64,000 nucleotides of DNA from Thermoflexus hugenholtzii JAD2 (GCF_900187885.1 NZ_FYEK01000044.1:1-64000); one strand, 5' to 3'; positions 28,968 through 43,074 are shown, numbered from the stretch's first letter. The notes: generated by a model not told the origin, from the letters alone. Translations and numbers: made by a program.

Positions 28968-29333
28968 TCACCCCTCCGGCTCCTCCGAAGGGGGGTCCGG
29001 GAACCAGTCCCGCAGGGCCTCCAGAGTCCATTCCAGACGCTGCCCCGGCGTCCAGGCTTCCCACTCCGGAGGAGGCGCCAGCCCCCATGGAGAGAGCAGC
29101 TCCCCCGCCTCCGCCGCCGGGGCCCGAGCTGCCCGGCCGATGCGACGCATGGCCAGGCGCACCCGCTCGCCGGTTCTCTCCGGGGCGGACCCCACCCGCG
29201 CCATCGCCCAGCCGAGCAGGCGCTCTGCCTCTGCGTCTGTCAGCCCGCTCCGCCAGCTCTCATCCTCCAGGGCCCGCTCCAGCCAGGCCGCCAGCCCGGG
29301 TTCCAGCGTCCGTTCTTCCTCGCTCTCGCTCAA
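28968..29333 (-). CDS. hypothetical protein, translationally coupled to the M6 peptidase
   Basis: A 121-residue acidic protein. I chose TTG at 29333, which overlaps the stop of the upstream gene as TTGA and has GGAGG six bases before it. The sequence is Trp/Glu-rich (LSESEEERTLEPG, WTPGQRLEWTLEALRDWFPD) with no membrane segment or known domain. The tight overlap suggests it works with the peptidase or the PLD-like protein. Confidence 0.6.
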   Translation of the reverse strand: MSESEEERTLEPGLAAWLERALEDESWRSGLTDAEAERLLGWAMARVGSAPERTGERVRLAMRRIGRAARAPAAEAGELLSPWGLAPPPEWEAWTPGQRLEWTLEALRDWFPDPPSEEPEG

Positions 29334-31288
29334 TGCCAGCCTCCGGTGATCTGCGGAAGGGCGATCCGCAACGTGTAGGGCGCGGGCTCGGTGGTGAACC
29401 GCGCCAGCGCCGAGATCGCCAGCACCACCCGGCGATCCGGCCCCGCCTCGACGAGCCCCTCCCCGGTCCCGTCCGCCCGCAGGGGCAGCCGCTCCACCCG
29501 GGCCTCCCCATCCCTCCGGAGGCGGAGGACCTGGAGGGCGAAGCGCACGGGGACCTCCGGGGCGACCCGGGCCCAGCCCTCGGCCTCCCACCCGGCCTCC
29601 TCCTCGGCCCCATCCCGGAGCCCGATCTCCGGGATCTCGATGGCGTCTAAGGCCACCCCGGGGCGGTTGACGGCGTCATCGGTGACCACCTCGAAGCGCA
29701 GGCGGATCACCTGCCCCGCGTAGGGGGTGAGATCCACCGTCTCGGTGATCCAGCGCGGCCTCTCCCCTCCCCCGCTCACCCCCGTGTAGCCCCATCCCAG
29801 GTTGTTGTGATTGGGGTTCGCGTCGGTCCCCGAGGGCGTGCGCAGCATCGTCCAGCGCCGCCCTCCATCCGTGGAGACGCTGACGTAGGCGTAATCCCAA
29901 TCCTCCTCCAGATCATACCAGATGCGATAGCGCAGGGTGGCCCGCGGGACTCCCCGCAGATCGACGATGCGGGTCAGGCGGGGGTTGCTGTCGTCCCCCC
30001 GGACCGCATACCAGAACCGCCGACCCTCGAAGGGGGAGGCGGCGACCAGGGGGAGGACGGAGGAGCCCCGGAAGGAAAGGGCCAGGGTCCGCCCGGCCGG
30101 GAGCTCGATGTAATCCGTGGCGTAAGGGAACACCGTGTCCCGGATCTCCTGCGGGAGGCGGTTCACTCGAACGGCCCGCCGGGGCTCCGGAAGCTGCAAC
30201 GCCCGGTAGCGCGGCCCCGAGGCGGGCTCGGCGTGATCCAGGAAGTTTGCCGCAACCCATTCCAGAAAGAAGGCGTCAGCGTCCTCTCCCACTCCCCACT
30301 CGCGCAGCACCGCGTCCACAGCCTCCAGGCCGTTCTCGGGATGGGCCACCAAGCGTCGGGTGGCCTCTTCTCCGAAGCGCTCCAGGAAGTATGCCAGGAA
30401 AAGGAAAGCGGCCCCGTAGTGCTCCGCGTTCCCCTCCTCCTGAGTCCCCCAGGTGTTCAGCTGGGTGTCGGGCTGGACCAGGAAGGCGCTCTCGAAGCCG
30501 CCCACGTCGTAGCCGCTGAGGAAGGCGGCCAGCTCCGAGGCTCCTTCGTTCAGCCAGGTCTCCTCGTTGCGATCGTGATACCAGTGGATCATGTGCTGGA
30601 ACTCGTGGGCCAGCACCCCGTGATAGAAATCCGAATTGATACGCACGGCGTCGAGATTGATGTAGAACATCTCCGCCTCGTTGGAGTCGGCCCGCACGGC
30701 TTTAGGGAACTCATCCTTGCTGGCGTAATAGCCCGCCACACCCCCCAGCCCGCCGGCGTGGAGGATGAAGAGATGCGGATCGCAATCCACGCCGGGCGTC
30801 CATTCGCTCCCAAAGAATTCACGGACGGTTGGATAGGTCCGTTGCTCGAAGGCCTCGGCGGCCGCCCGCAGATCCGCCGGGTCCACCGTCCGCCCTTCCT
30901 CCACCCAGAGATACGCATGGGGGGTCTTCTCCCGCAGGACTGCCGTGACGGTGAAGGTCTCGTTCGTGTCGTTGTTGGAGACCAGGAAGTCCCATCGGGC
31001 GCCGAGGGGGAGATCACGATCCGACCGGCATGCCGTCTCCGGGGTGTTGGGCGGGAGGCCGTGATACCGCACCGCCAGATCCCGCAGGTCCCGCACCGGA
31101 GGATCTGCCTGCAGGAGCGCCTGGAGGGTTTCCGCAGCGTCTGGGGCTTCGACAGGGGTGGGCGTCCCCCGGGGAGCGGTCGTCGGAATCGCTGGCGTGG
31201 GGGTTGGGCCGGGCACCCCGCCGCGCCCGCACAGCCCTCCCAGGGCCAGCGCCAGAAAGAACCAGCGGATGATCCCCGTTCGAGTCAT
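29330..31288 (-). CDS. secreted M6-type (immune inhibitor A-like) metallopeptidase
   Basis: 652 residues from ATG at 31288. An N-terminal signal (GIIRWFFLALALGGLCG) is followed by a Pro/Thr linker. The zinc motif HEFQHMIHWYHD, a downstream Glu in NEGASELAAFLSGYD, and a C-terminal beta-sandwich region (TLRYRIWYDLEEDWDYAYVS, VIRLRFEV) resemble bacterial extracellular peptidases with immune inhibitor A domains. It is exported, possibly lipid-anchored. It is the first gene of a long minus-strand series. Confidence 0.85.
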   Translation of the reverse strand: MTRTGIIRWFFLALALGGLCGRGGVPGPTPTPAIPTTAPRGTPTPVEAPDAAETLQALLQADPPVRDLRDLAVRYHGLPPNTPETACRSDRDLPLGARWDFLVSNNDTNETFTVTAVLREKTPHAYLWVEEGRTVDPADLRAAAEAFEQRTYPTVREFFGSEWTPGVDCDPHLFILHAGGLGGVAGYYASKDEFPKAVRADSNEAEMFYINLDAVRINSDFYHGVLAHEFQHMIHWYHDRNEETWLNEGASELAAFLSGYDVGGFESAFLVQPDTQLNTWGTQEEGNAEHYGAAFLFLAYFLERFGEEATRRLVAHPENGLEAVDAVLREWGVGEDADAFFLEWVAANFLDHAEPASGPRYRALQLPEPRRAVRVNRLPQEIRDTVFPYATDYIELPAGRTLALSFRGSSVLPLVAASPFEGRRFWYAVRGDDSNPRLTRIVDLRGVPRATLRYRIWYDLEEDWDYAYVSVSTDGGRRWTMLRTPSGTDANPNHNNLGWGYTGVSGGGERPRWITETVDLTPYAGQVIRLRFEVVTDDAVNRPGVALDAIEIPEIGLRDGAEEEAGWEAEGWARVAPEVPVRFALQVLRLRRDGEARVERLPLRADGTGEGLVEAGPDRRVVLAISALARFTTEPAPYTLRIALPQITGGWH

Positions 31289-31393
31289 CAAGGGCTCCAC
31301 AGGAAATCCAAGCTCTGGCTCTATCATAATCCCACACCTGGGGATGGCGCTTCCCCCCTGCGCGGTGTCCGGGAGGTCCTGAAGCGCCCTGCT

Positions 31394-31600
31394 CACCGAT
31401 TCGCTCGCCTCCAACCGCGCCTCACCGCTGATGGGGATGGGATCATGCGCCGGTCTGTCGAGGAGTTGCCGGAGCTGAGCGCAGCGGCCGAGGAGGAGGG
31501 ACTTCTGCCACGCATCCAGGACGCGGGGGATTTCGCCCGCCGTCATCATGTCCTGCTGCTACGTCATCAGGAAAGCGGGGTCAACGTGGATGTCTCCTCA
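31394..31600 (+). pseudogene. nucleotidyltransferase fragment (MNT/AbiEii-like)
   Basis: About 70 in-frame codons read RFARLQPRLTADGDGIM, then ELSAAAEEEGLLPRIQDA and FARRHHVLLLRHQESGVNVD. This is the PRLTADxD ... FARR.HVLLLRH.SGVPVDVS pattern of bacterial nucleotidyltransferases (often DUF6036 or antitoxin-associated). The N-terminal GGxA part and the C-terminus are missing, and the invariant Asp of TADxD reads Gly-Asp. It is therefore a decayed remnant. It stops where the IS-like fragment begins. Confidence 0.6.
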
Positions 31601-31854
31601 AAAAGAGGAAGCAGGCGAGGAGGATCTTTCCCCAGATCCCCTTCTCTTGAAGTTCCAGATGCCGCCGCCAGGCGGTCGGATCGGAGCCGTATGGGCGGGG
31701 CCTATCGCACCCCCGGCAGCCGATGACCCGGACATGCAGGATCCCAATGGAGCCCCTTGCGGTCGTCGACACGGGACCTGCCGGTTTGGGCCTGGGACGG
31801 CAACGGGGGCTCGATGAAGGCCCACGGCCCATCCGTCAACTCCCGGAACGCCAT
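31581..31854 (-). pseudogene. IS5-family transposase remnant (frameshifted, truncated)
   Basis: From an ATG at 31854, MAFRELTDGPWAFIEPPLP then RSRVDDRKG match the IS5/IS427-type transposase N-terminus (LTDEQWAFIEPLLP, RPRVDDRK). A frameshift follows, after which IGCRGCDRPRPYGSDPTAWR and LQEKGIWGKIL match TGCRWRDMP..YGS..T.WRR and WQEEGVWERIW. The C-terminal DDE part is lost. The fragment probably marks an old insertion into the adjacent nucleotidyltransferase gene. Terminal inverted repeats were not identified. Confidence 0.65.
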
Positions 31855-32003
31855 CAGCCTTCCTGCTCAAACAGGTTGTCCAGAAAGAGTCTACTACAAC
31901 CGGACACTGGAGTTTTGAGATGAATTCGGAGGCAGAAGGGGTGCAAGAAGCGGAGGGGAACGAGATTCTCTTAATGCAAATCAAAATCATCAAAAAGCAG
32001 ATC

Positions 32004-32032
32004 TTGATGGCACCTAGAAGTTTTGGTAAAAT
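32004..32032 (+). promoter_or_regulatory. promoter of the GAF histidine kinase gene
   Basis: TTGATG (32004-32009) and TAAAAT (32027-32032) with a 17-base spacer. The leader to the ATG at 32248 is about 210 bases and has no recognised riboswitch. Confidence 0.6.
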
Positions 32033-32247
32033 GGAAATGTGTTTCGGACACCTGCTTCGGGATGGATCCGATGGCCCGGACAGTCGACTAGGGAGACATC
32101 GGAGCGCCTGGCTATCCTGGTGATCGGTCTTGAGATTGAAACGATTCGATCCAGATGCCATCCCGGTGAGGAAGCGCTCAAGCCCCCTGACGAAGGGAGA
32201 CGTTCGGGACCTGACGTTGGGGATCCTCGAGAAGGAGACAAATCGGG

Positions 32248-35085
32248 ATGGAAACTTTTTCCTTACACTCGCTGTGGCAGAAGGCGAAAAGAGGAGACTG
32301 GATCGCCGGATTGCGGTGGGAGATACCTGGAGAAGAGCAGTTATGGGAAGCCTGGATCCGCGCGGCCGCCCGCGCCGGGCATCGCCTGCTCTACTTCCGT
32401 CAGGACGGCGCGCTCAGCGGGATCCTGCAAGATCTGCCGGGGACCACCCTCGTGGACGCCCCACAGTGGAGCCCCGACCTGCGCGCCCGCCTCCTGGACC
32501 TGCTCCCCCGGGAAGGCCCCCCGACGGTGGGGCTATGGGAGGATCTGCAGGGCTTGCTAAGCCAACCGGACCCCCGGGCCGCCTGGGAGATCCTGGAGGC
32601 CCTGGATCGGCTCCGGCGGGAGGCTCCGGTGATCTGGTTCACCCTGATCCGAGGGGATCCGGATACGCTGCCGCTCTTCACCCCACCGGTGCCCCTGGCC
32701 TCCTTTATAGTGATCCCGCTCACCCTGCCGCCGGATCCTCTCCTGCTAACCCTGGCGCTCCGGGAGGAAGATCCGCGACTTCCTCCCGGCCTTTACCGGC
32801 TGGTCTTTGATCCCGAGCCCCGGCTGGAGTTCCTCGCGCACACCTCGGTGAAAGGGCTCCTCCCCTTGTTCGAGATACTGCAACGCCAGCGTCAGCAGCA
32901 ACAGACGCTGGAGCAACGAATGCGCCTGCTCGCAGCCCTGGCCGAAGGGACGCGGTGGTTGCCGGATCTCCCGGCCTTCCTGAACGTTCTCATCCGGGAG
33001 CTGGTGGAGCACCTCGAGGTGGATCGGGGGGCCATCGCCCTCCGGGAGGGGCCGGATCGCCTGCGCATCGTCGCCGAGCACCGGCGGATCGAGGGCCCCT
33101 CGGCCCTGGGCGCCGTCATCGACCTGACCGGCGATCCTCTCTCCGCCCGTGTCGTGCAGACGCGCCAGCCCCTCGTCCTCAACAAGATCCGGGATCCGGC
33201 CCTCTTCGGCGCCTCCGCACCCCTGCTGCAGCGGCTTGGGATCCGCTCCATCCTGATCGTGCCCATCCCACGGGGGGAAGAGGTCCTCGGCCACATCGGC
33301 CTGGATAGCGTCCGCGTGGAGCGCTCGTTCAGCCCACAGGAGGTCCAGCTGGTTCAAACCATTGCCGAAGGGGTCGCGGGCCTGATCGAAAGGGCGCAAG
33401 CCCTGGAGCGGCAACAACGCCTGGCCCAGCTCCTCGAGGCCCTGCATCGGATCCTCCGCTCCGCCTTAGAGGTCCAGAACTTTGAGGCCTTCCTCCATCA
33501 GGTTCTCGCGCAGGCTATGGAGGCCCTGGAGAGCCCCATCGGGGTCCTCTGGGCCGCGGGGAGGCTCAGCGCACGCGGGATCTCATCCCCCATCCTCGCG
33601 TCCATTGAGGACACCGCTCGAAAGGAGGGGCTCCGCATCACCGAGACCCTTGCGGTGTCGGATCACCGGGAGCTTCCTCCATCTGCCCTGCGAGACGCCC
33701 TCCTGCAGGCGGGCATCCGGGCCTCCCTGAGCGTGCCGATCCGGGCCGGCGAGCGCCCAATCGGCGTCCTGGGCCTGGCCAGCCCGACCCCGCGCCAGTG
33801 GAGGCCGGAGGAGATCGCGCTCGCGGAAGCCATCGCGCTGGAGATCGGCCATACCGTTGAGCGCATCCGCTTCGTCCGCCATCTGCGCCTGCTCTATCGC
33901 CTGGCGGACGCCCTCAGCGGGTTCCGGGATCTGCATGGGGTGCTGCAGCCGATCTTTGATCTGATCCGGAGCGAGCTGATGGCACGTGAAGTGGGCCTGT
34001 ATCTCCCCGTGGAAGAAGATCCCTCGACGCTGGCCTGCAGGATCCGCTCGGCCTCGGGATCACGATCCGTCTTCCCGGCCCGCATGCGCCGGCATGCCAT
34101 TCCGGCCCTGGAGCCCATATTTCAGGGCCAGGCCCTCTGGTTCACCGATCCGCCCGGCGCCCCTACCCTCTTTCCCGCCCGATCGCTGGCGCTTCTTCCG
34201 TTGAAGCACGAGGACGAGATCTTGGGGAGCCTGGCCATCGCCTGGGAGAAGCCGGCGGTCTTCGATGTAGACACCCAGGAGTTCCTGTTCCGGGTAGCTG
34301 CCTTGCTGACCACGGGGGTGCTCAACGAGCGCCTGTGGCGGCAGCTGGAGCGTCGCGCCCGTGAGCTCGAAAGCCTCACGGAGTCCCTGCAACAGGCCCT
34401 GAAGCTCCGTGAACAGATGATCCAGAACGTCTCCCACGAGCTGCGGACCCCCCTGGCGATCCTTCAGGGATACATCGAGCTCATGCAGGAGGAAGCTTTG
34501 GGCCCCCTGACGTCGGAGCAACGTGAGGCGCTGGGGGTGATGCAGGAGCGGTTAAATGGGCTCATTCGGTATGTGGAGCTCCTCCTCACCCTTCAGGAGA
34601 TCCAGGCCGGCGCGCGGTCGCTGAACATCCTGGATCTCCGGGAGCTGGTGCGGGAGGCATGCCGGGCGTATCAGAGCCGCCTCGATCCCCAACGCCATGT
34701 CCTCCAGGTTCATCTGCCGGATCATCCGGTCTGGGTGATGGGGGAAGGGGAGCACCTGCTCCTGACCTTCACCGAGCTCCTGGAGAACGCGGTCAAATTC
34801 TCCCCGACGGGGGGTACGATCCAAGTCTCCCTCGCCGTGCAGGGGCCGGAAGCCCTTTTGGAAGTGCGTGATGAAGGGATCGGCATCCCTGCCGAAGCCA
34901 TCTCCCGAGTGTTTGAGCCCTTCTATCAGGTCGACGGAGGTACTACCCGGAAGTTCGGAGGGATGGGAATTGGGCTGACAGTGATCAAGCAGGTCGTCGA
35001 GGCGCATCGGGGTCGCGTGGAGATCGAGAGCGCGGTCGGCCAGGGCACGCGCGTCCTCCTGCGCTTGCCCATCGTGATCCCTTGA
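32248..35085 (+). CDS. cytosolic GAF-domain sensor histidine kinase
   Basis: 945 residues with no membrane span. An N-terminal ~210-residue region of unknown family is followed by a coiled linker (ILQRQRQQQQTLEQRM). Three GAF-like domains span about residues 240-380, 395-550 and 555-690. The kinase has NVSHELRTPLAILQGYIELM with the phospho-His near residue 730, a LLENAVKFSPTG N-box, RDEGIGIP and GGMGIGL. It probably senses a soluble ligand or redox state. No response regulator gene is adjacent, so its partner is unknown. The N-terminal region somewhat resembles a degenerate P-loop fold and would merit a profile search. Confidence 0.87.
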   Translation: METFSLHSLWQKAKRGDWIAGLRWEIPGEEQLWEAWIRAAARAGHRLLYFRQDGALSGILQDLPGTTLVDAPQWSPDLRARLLDLLPREGPPTVGLWEDLQGLLSQPDPRAAWEILEALDRLRREAPVIWFTLIRGDPDTLPLFTPPVPLASFIVIPLTLPPDPLLLTLALREEDPRLPPGLYRLVFDPEPRLEFLAHTSVKGLLPLFEILQRQRQQQQTLEQRMRLLAALAEGTRWLPDLPAFLNVLIRELVEHLEVDRGAIALREGPDRLRIVAEHRRIEGPSALGAVIDLTGDPLSARVVQTRQPLVLNKIRDPALFGASAPLLQRLGIRSILIVPIPRGEEVLGHIGLDSVRVERSFSPQEVQLVQTIAEGVAGLIERAQALERQQRLAQLLEALHRILRSALEVQNFEAFLHQVLAQAMEALESPIGVLWAAGRLSARGISSPILASIEDTARKEGLRITETLAVSDHRELPPSALRDALLQAGIRASLSVPIRAGERPIGVLGLASPTPRQWRPEEIALAEAIALEIGHTVERIRFVRHLRLLYRLADALSGFRDLHGVLQPIFDLIRSELMAREVGLYLPVEEDPSTLACRIRSASGSRSVFPARMRRHAIPALEPIFQGQALWFTDPPGAPTLFPARSLALLPLKHEDEILGSLAIAWEKPAVFDVDTQEFLFRVAALLTTGVLNERLWRQLERRARELESLTESLQQALKLREQMIQNVSHELRTPLAILQGYIELMQEEALGPLTSEQREALGVMQERLNGLIRYVELLLTLQEIQAGARSLNILDLRELVREACRAYQSRLDPQRHVLQVHLPDHPVWVMGEGEHLLLTFTELLENAVKFSPTGGTIQVSLAVQGPEALLEVRDEGIGIPAEAISRVFEPFYQVDGGTTRKFGGMGIGLTVIKQVVEAHRGRVEIESAVGQGTRVLLRLPIVIP

Positions 35086-35122
35086 CCCGGGCGGCCGAAC
35101 CGGTCGCCCCGGTGATCCCCCA

Positions 35123-35144
35123 GCCCCGGGCGAGGGCCCGGGGC
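35123..35144 (+). terminator. GC-rich hairpin after the histidine kinase
   Basis: A perfect 9-bp stem (GCCCCGGGC / GCCCGGGGC) with a 4-base loop, 38 bases past the stop codon. No T-run follows, so termination may be Rho-assisted or inefficient. Confidence 0.4.
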
Positions 35145-35308
35145 GACTGCCCCCTGGATATGAGCGAAAGCACCCGGGAGACCTGACGGTCGACACCCCT
35201 ACCTGAAGCGCTCCGGATGTATACTTCGCAGAAATAAAGATAACCGGGATGAACCTTCTCGGCCCCGGGCGGGGCCGTTGGCAGCCCAAGCGAAGAGGGA
35301 GGTTTCCC

Positions 35309-38884
<3,576 letters not shown>

Positions 38885-38945
38885 TCAACCCGGGGCGGGG
38901 TCGCGTGACCCCGCCCCTCTCTTCTACACTGCACCGGAGGCTCCC

Positions 38946-39947
<1,002 letters not shown>

Positions 39948-39962
39948 GGCCCTTAACGCTGC

Positions 39963-40787
39963 CTATCCCAGCAGCTCCCGCAGTCGTTCGGCCAGCTGAC
40001 GGGCCACCTCCTCCGGGCTCCCCTCCAGCCGGATGCGCCGGCGCTCCCGGGAGGGGGCCTGGGCCAGCCCGGAGACCTGCGTGGGAGAACCGGCGACCCC
40101 GATGAAGACCTCATCGACCTCCAAATCCGCGGCGCTCCAGACGGTCACCCGCTCCGGCGCGAAGGCCCATGGCTTCCGCCGGTAGTCCATGAAACGAGGC
40201 TCGTTGCATCCCGTCTTGACCGAGATCACCGCCGGGAGAGGGACCTCCAGGATCTCATACCCGCCGGGCCGCTCCCGACGCCCCCGCACCACCCGCCGCC
40301 AGGGATCCAGCTCGATCTGCGTGACCATGGTGATCTGCTGGAAGCCCAGCCACTCCGCCAGCCCGGGCGGCACCTGGCCGGTGGCCCCATCCGATGACTC
40401 CTCCCCGCAGAAGACCAGATCCACCGGTCCCAGCTTCTCGATTCCCCGGGCCAAGGTGTAGGTGGTAGCCAGGGTGTCAGCGCCCCCGAACCGGCGGTCG
40501 CTGAGCAGGTAGATGTGATCGGCCCCCATGGCGAGCCCTACCCGGAGATAGGGCTCGAAGAAGGGCGGGCCCATGGAGACGATGGAAACCCGTCCCCCGA
40601 AGCGGTCCTTGAGCTGCAGGGCCATCTCCAGGGCGTTCATGTCCGGCGGATTGATCTCCGAGCGGGCCCCTGCCCGATCCAGCCGCCGGGTCTCCGGGTC
40701 CACCCGCACCTCCTCCGGCTTGGGCACCACCTTCATACAGACCACGAAATGCCAGTCCCGGCCGTTCGGGCTCACCATCGTCTGCAT
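39963..40787 (-). CDS. etfB: electron transfer flavoprotein subunit beta
   Basis: About 274 residues; an ATG three codons downstream has better spacing to the GGGAGGAGG site and may be the real start. VVCMKVVPKPEEVRVDPETR, INPPDMNALEMALQLKD, VSIVSMGPPFFEPYLRVGLAMGAD and LVFCGEESSDGATGQVPPGLAE are characteristic of EtfB. It forms a heterodimer with EtfA carrying FAD and AMP or a second FAD. It is the last gene of the kor-hdr-etf run and lies 28 bases after etfA. Confidence 0.93.
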   Translation of the reverse strand: MQTMVSPNGRDWHFVVCMKVVPKPEEVRVDPETRRLDRAGARSEINPPDMNALEMALQLKDRFGGRVSIVSMGPPFFEPYLRVGLAMGADHIYLLSDRRFGGADTLATTYTLARGIEKLGPVDLVFCGEESSDGATGQVPPGLAEWLGFQQITMVTQIELDPWRRVVRGRRERPGGYEILEVPLPAVISVKTGCNEPRFMDYRRKPWAFAPERVTVWSAADLEVDEVFIGVAGSPTQVSGLAQAPSRERRRIRLEGSPEEVARQLAERLRELLG

Positions 40788-40815
40788 CCTCCTCCCGATC
40801 TTTCGGGGCGCATCC

Positions 40816-41856
40816 CTATCCTCGGGCCGGGCCGCCCTCCACCGCCATCCGCTCCGCGCGCAGGACCTCGATCAGGGCCGGGATCACCTGCAGGGCATCC
40901 CCGACCACGCCGTAATCGGTGAACTCGAAGATGGGAGCCTCTGGATCGTTGTTGACCGCGATCACAGTCCCGGCGTTCTGGATCCCGACCACGAACTGGA
41001 AGGCGCCGCTGGCACCGCACACGATGGCCACCTTCGGCCGACACACCACGCCGGTCTGGCCGACCTGGCGCTCCCGGCCGATCAGGCCCTCATCCACCGG
41101 CGGGCGGGTGGCCCCCACCTCTCCGCCGAGCAGCTCCGCCAGCTCCCGGAGCAGATCGAACCGTCCGTGGATCCCTCGCCCGCCCACCACCAGGACCGGC
41201 GCCTGGGTGAGATCCACCCCCTGGCCGATCACCCGCTCCACCACCCGGGTGTGGAGATCCTCCGGTCGCAGATCCACATCGAGAGGGATGACCGCACCGG
41301 TCCGCCCGGGCTGGGGAGCAGCGAGGGGGAAGACGCCTGGCCGCACAGTGGCCATCTGGGGGCGGTGATGAGGCATGGTGATGAGGGCCACCACGCCTCC
41401 GCCAAAGCCGGTGACCTCCCCGATCAGCAACCCGCCCCGCTCTGGATCCAGGCGCAGATCGGTGCAGTCGGCGGTGAGGCCGGTCCGCAACCGCACCGCC
41501 AGACGCCCGGCCAGGTCCCGTCCGTTGGGAGTGGCGCCGCACAGGAAGACGCTGGGCCGCCCCTGCATCAGGGCCCGGAACGCCATCGCCGTGTGGGCCT
41601 CGACCGTGAAGGGCTCGAGGAGGGGATGATCCGCCACCCACACCTCATCCGCCCCCCAGGCGAAGGCCTGCTCCACCAGGGGCCTCACCCGATGGCCGAG
41701 GAGCAAGCCAGCCACCCGCCAGCCGATCCCATCCGCCAACTCTCGGGCCTTAGAAAGCAGCTCCAGGGACACCCGTTCCAGGACGGCTTGTTCCTGCTCC
41801 AGATACACCCAGATCGCAGGTTGCGCCTCATCGGGACCGTAGAGGGAAGCCGCCAT
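40816..41856 (-). CDS. etfA: electron transfer flavoprotein subunit alpha
   Basis: 346 residues. The C-terminal FAD domain is clear: GRGIHGRFDLLRELAELLGG, RPPVDEGLIGRERQVGQTG and CGASGAFQFVVGIQNAGTVIA, then NNDPEAPIFEFTDYGVVGDA. EtfA/EtfB pass electrons between dehydrogenases and quinone or, in bifurcating types, split electrons between ferredoxin and another acceptor. Adjacent Hdr genes favour the latter. No N-terminal ferredoxin domain is fused. It lies 33 bases after the HdrCB-like gene. Confidence 0.93.
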   Translation of the reverse strand: MAASLYGPDEAQPAIWVYLEQEQAVLERVSLELLSKARELADGIGWRVAGLLLGHRVRPLVEQAFAWGADEVWVADHPLLEPFTVEAHTAMAFRALMQGRPSVFLCGATPNGRDLAGRLAVRLRTGLTADCTDLRLDPERGGLLIGEVTGFGGGVVALITMPHHRPQMATVRPGVFPLAAPQPGRTGAVIPLDVDLRPEDLHTRVVERVIGQGVDLTQAPVLVVGGRGIHGRFDLLRELAELLGGEVGATRPPVDEGLIGRERQVGQTGVVCRPKVAIVCGASGAFQFVVGIQNAGTVIAVNNDPEAPIFEFTDYGVVGDALQVIPALIEVLRAERMAVEGGPARG

Positions 41857-41889
41857 TGGGTTTGCCCCCTTTCCGCTGGATGCAGCGCA

Positions 41890-43074
41890 TCAGATGCGCA
41901 GGTCCGTTCCGGAGGGGCTGATCGCCATAGCCGCGATCTCGGCCACATCCATCACCCGTATCCCCTGCACGCCGAGGCCCTTCAGGCTGTCCTCCAGGCA
42001 GGCCATGCAGAACGGGCAAGCGGTGGCGATCACCTGAGCCCCGGTCTGCAGGGCCTCCTGAACCCGCAGGTCGGCGAACCGCTCGCCGGCCCGGGTCTCC
42101 AGCCACATCCGCCCTCCGCCGCCGCCACAACACAGGGCCTCCGGACCGGAATGGGCCATCTCCACCCGTTCCAGGCCGGGGATCGCATCCAGGATCCGAC
42201 GAGGGGCATCGTATTCGCCGTTGCGCCGCCCCAGGTAGCAGGGATCGTGATAAGTGACCCGGAGCCGGACCTCCTGAGCAAACCGGAGGCGGCCCTCCTC
42301 CAGCAGGCGGGCCAGATACTGGGTGTAGTGATAGGGGCGGAACTCCGCCTGGAACCGGGGGTAGTGATTCTGGAACACATCGTAGCAATGCGGGGAGGTG
42401 GTGATGAGCTCCCGCACTCCCGCGTCGGCGAAGATCTTCGCGTTGTTCTGGGCGATCTCGTAGAAGTAAGGGCGGTGTCCGAGGCTCTTAACGGCCTCCC
42501 CGCAGCAGGGTTCATCGTTGCCCAGGGTGCCGAAACGCACGCCGGCGGCCCGAAGGAGCTGCACCAGGGCGCGGGCGACCTTCTGGGCCCGCCGGTCATA
42601 AGCGGAGGTGCAACCCACGTAGTAGAGGAGCTCATGCTGGGCCGGATCGAAGCGGGGCACCTCCAGGTCGCGGGCCCATCGGACGCGGTAGGAGGGAGGC
42701 TGGAACCAGGGATTGTTGTTCCAGTAGACCGACCAGAGCACCGCGGAGAGGCCCCGGGGGATGCGACGGGTTTCCCAAGCCTGCTCCCGCAAGCTCTGGA
42801 AGATCTCGGAGACCGGCACCCCGCGGGGGCACAGGGTCTCGCACTGAGCGCACGCGGCGCACAACCACAGGTGCTCATCCCCGTCCAGCAGACCGACCTG
42901 GGCCCGGCGCATCATGGCCCGCACGGAGAAGGGCTCATGCCGAACCAGGCCCCAGGGGCACGCGGCGGTGCAGACCCCACACTGATAGCAGAGGGCCATT
43001 GTCCCCTGCGTCTCCCGGAACAGGCGCTCCCACAGCGCCTCGTCGGGGGTCAGGACGGGCATCTCGAGCATCAC
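41890..43074 (-). CDS. HdrC-HdrB fusion-type iron-sulfur protein (heterodisulfide reductase-like)
   Basis: 394 residues. The N-terminal ferredoxin (HdrC) part has CYQCGVCTAACP and CAACAQCETLCP for two [4Fe-4S] clusters. The C-terminal HdrB part has two CCG domains: CTSAYDRRAQ with NDEPCCGEA, and DPCYLGRRNGEYDAP with EALCCGGGGGRMW, which in HdrB hold non-cubane clusters that reduce disulfides. There is no membrane span, unlike HdrD/DUF224 quinone-linked proteins, so the complex should be soluble. Its start overlaps the hdrA stop by four bases. Confidence 0.9.
   Translation of the reverse strand: MMLEMPVLTPDEALWERLFRETQGTMALCYQCGVCTAACPWGLVRHEPFSVRAMMRRAQVGLLDGDEHLWLCAACAQCETLCPRGVPVSEIFQSLREQAWETRRIPRGLSAVLWSVYWNNNPWFQPPSYRVRWARDLEVPRFDPAQHELLYYVGCTSAYDRRAQKVARALVQLLRAAGVRFGTLGNDEPCCGEAVKSLGHRPYFYEIAQNNAKIFADAGVRELITTSPHCYDVFQNHYPRFQAEFRPYHYTQYLARLLEEGRLRFAQEVRLRVTYHDPCYLGRRNGEYDAPRRILDAIPGLERVEMAHSGPEALCCGGGGGRMWLETRAGERFADLRVQEALQTGAQVIATACPFCMACLEDSLKGLGVQGIRVMDVAEIAAMAISPSGTDLRI

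Larger units (their letters stand above)
31289..32247. other. gene-poor region with pseudogene remnants and a promoter
   Basis: About 960 bases between the M6 peptidase start and the histidine kinase start contain no intact gene. It holds a plus-strand nucleotidyltransferase fragment (31394-31600), a minus-strand IS5-type fragment (31581-31854) and the kinase promoter (32004-32032). The rest appears featureless. Confidence 0.7.
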
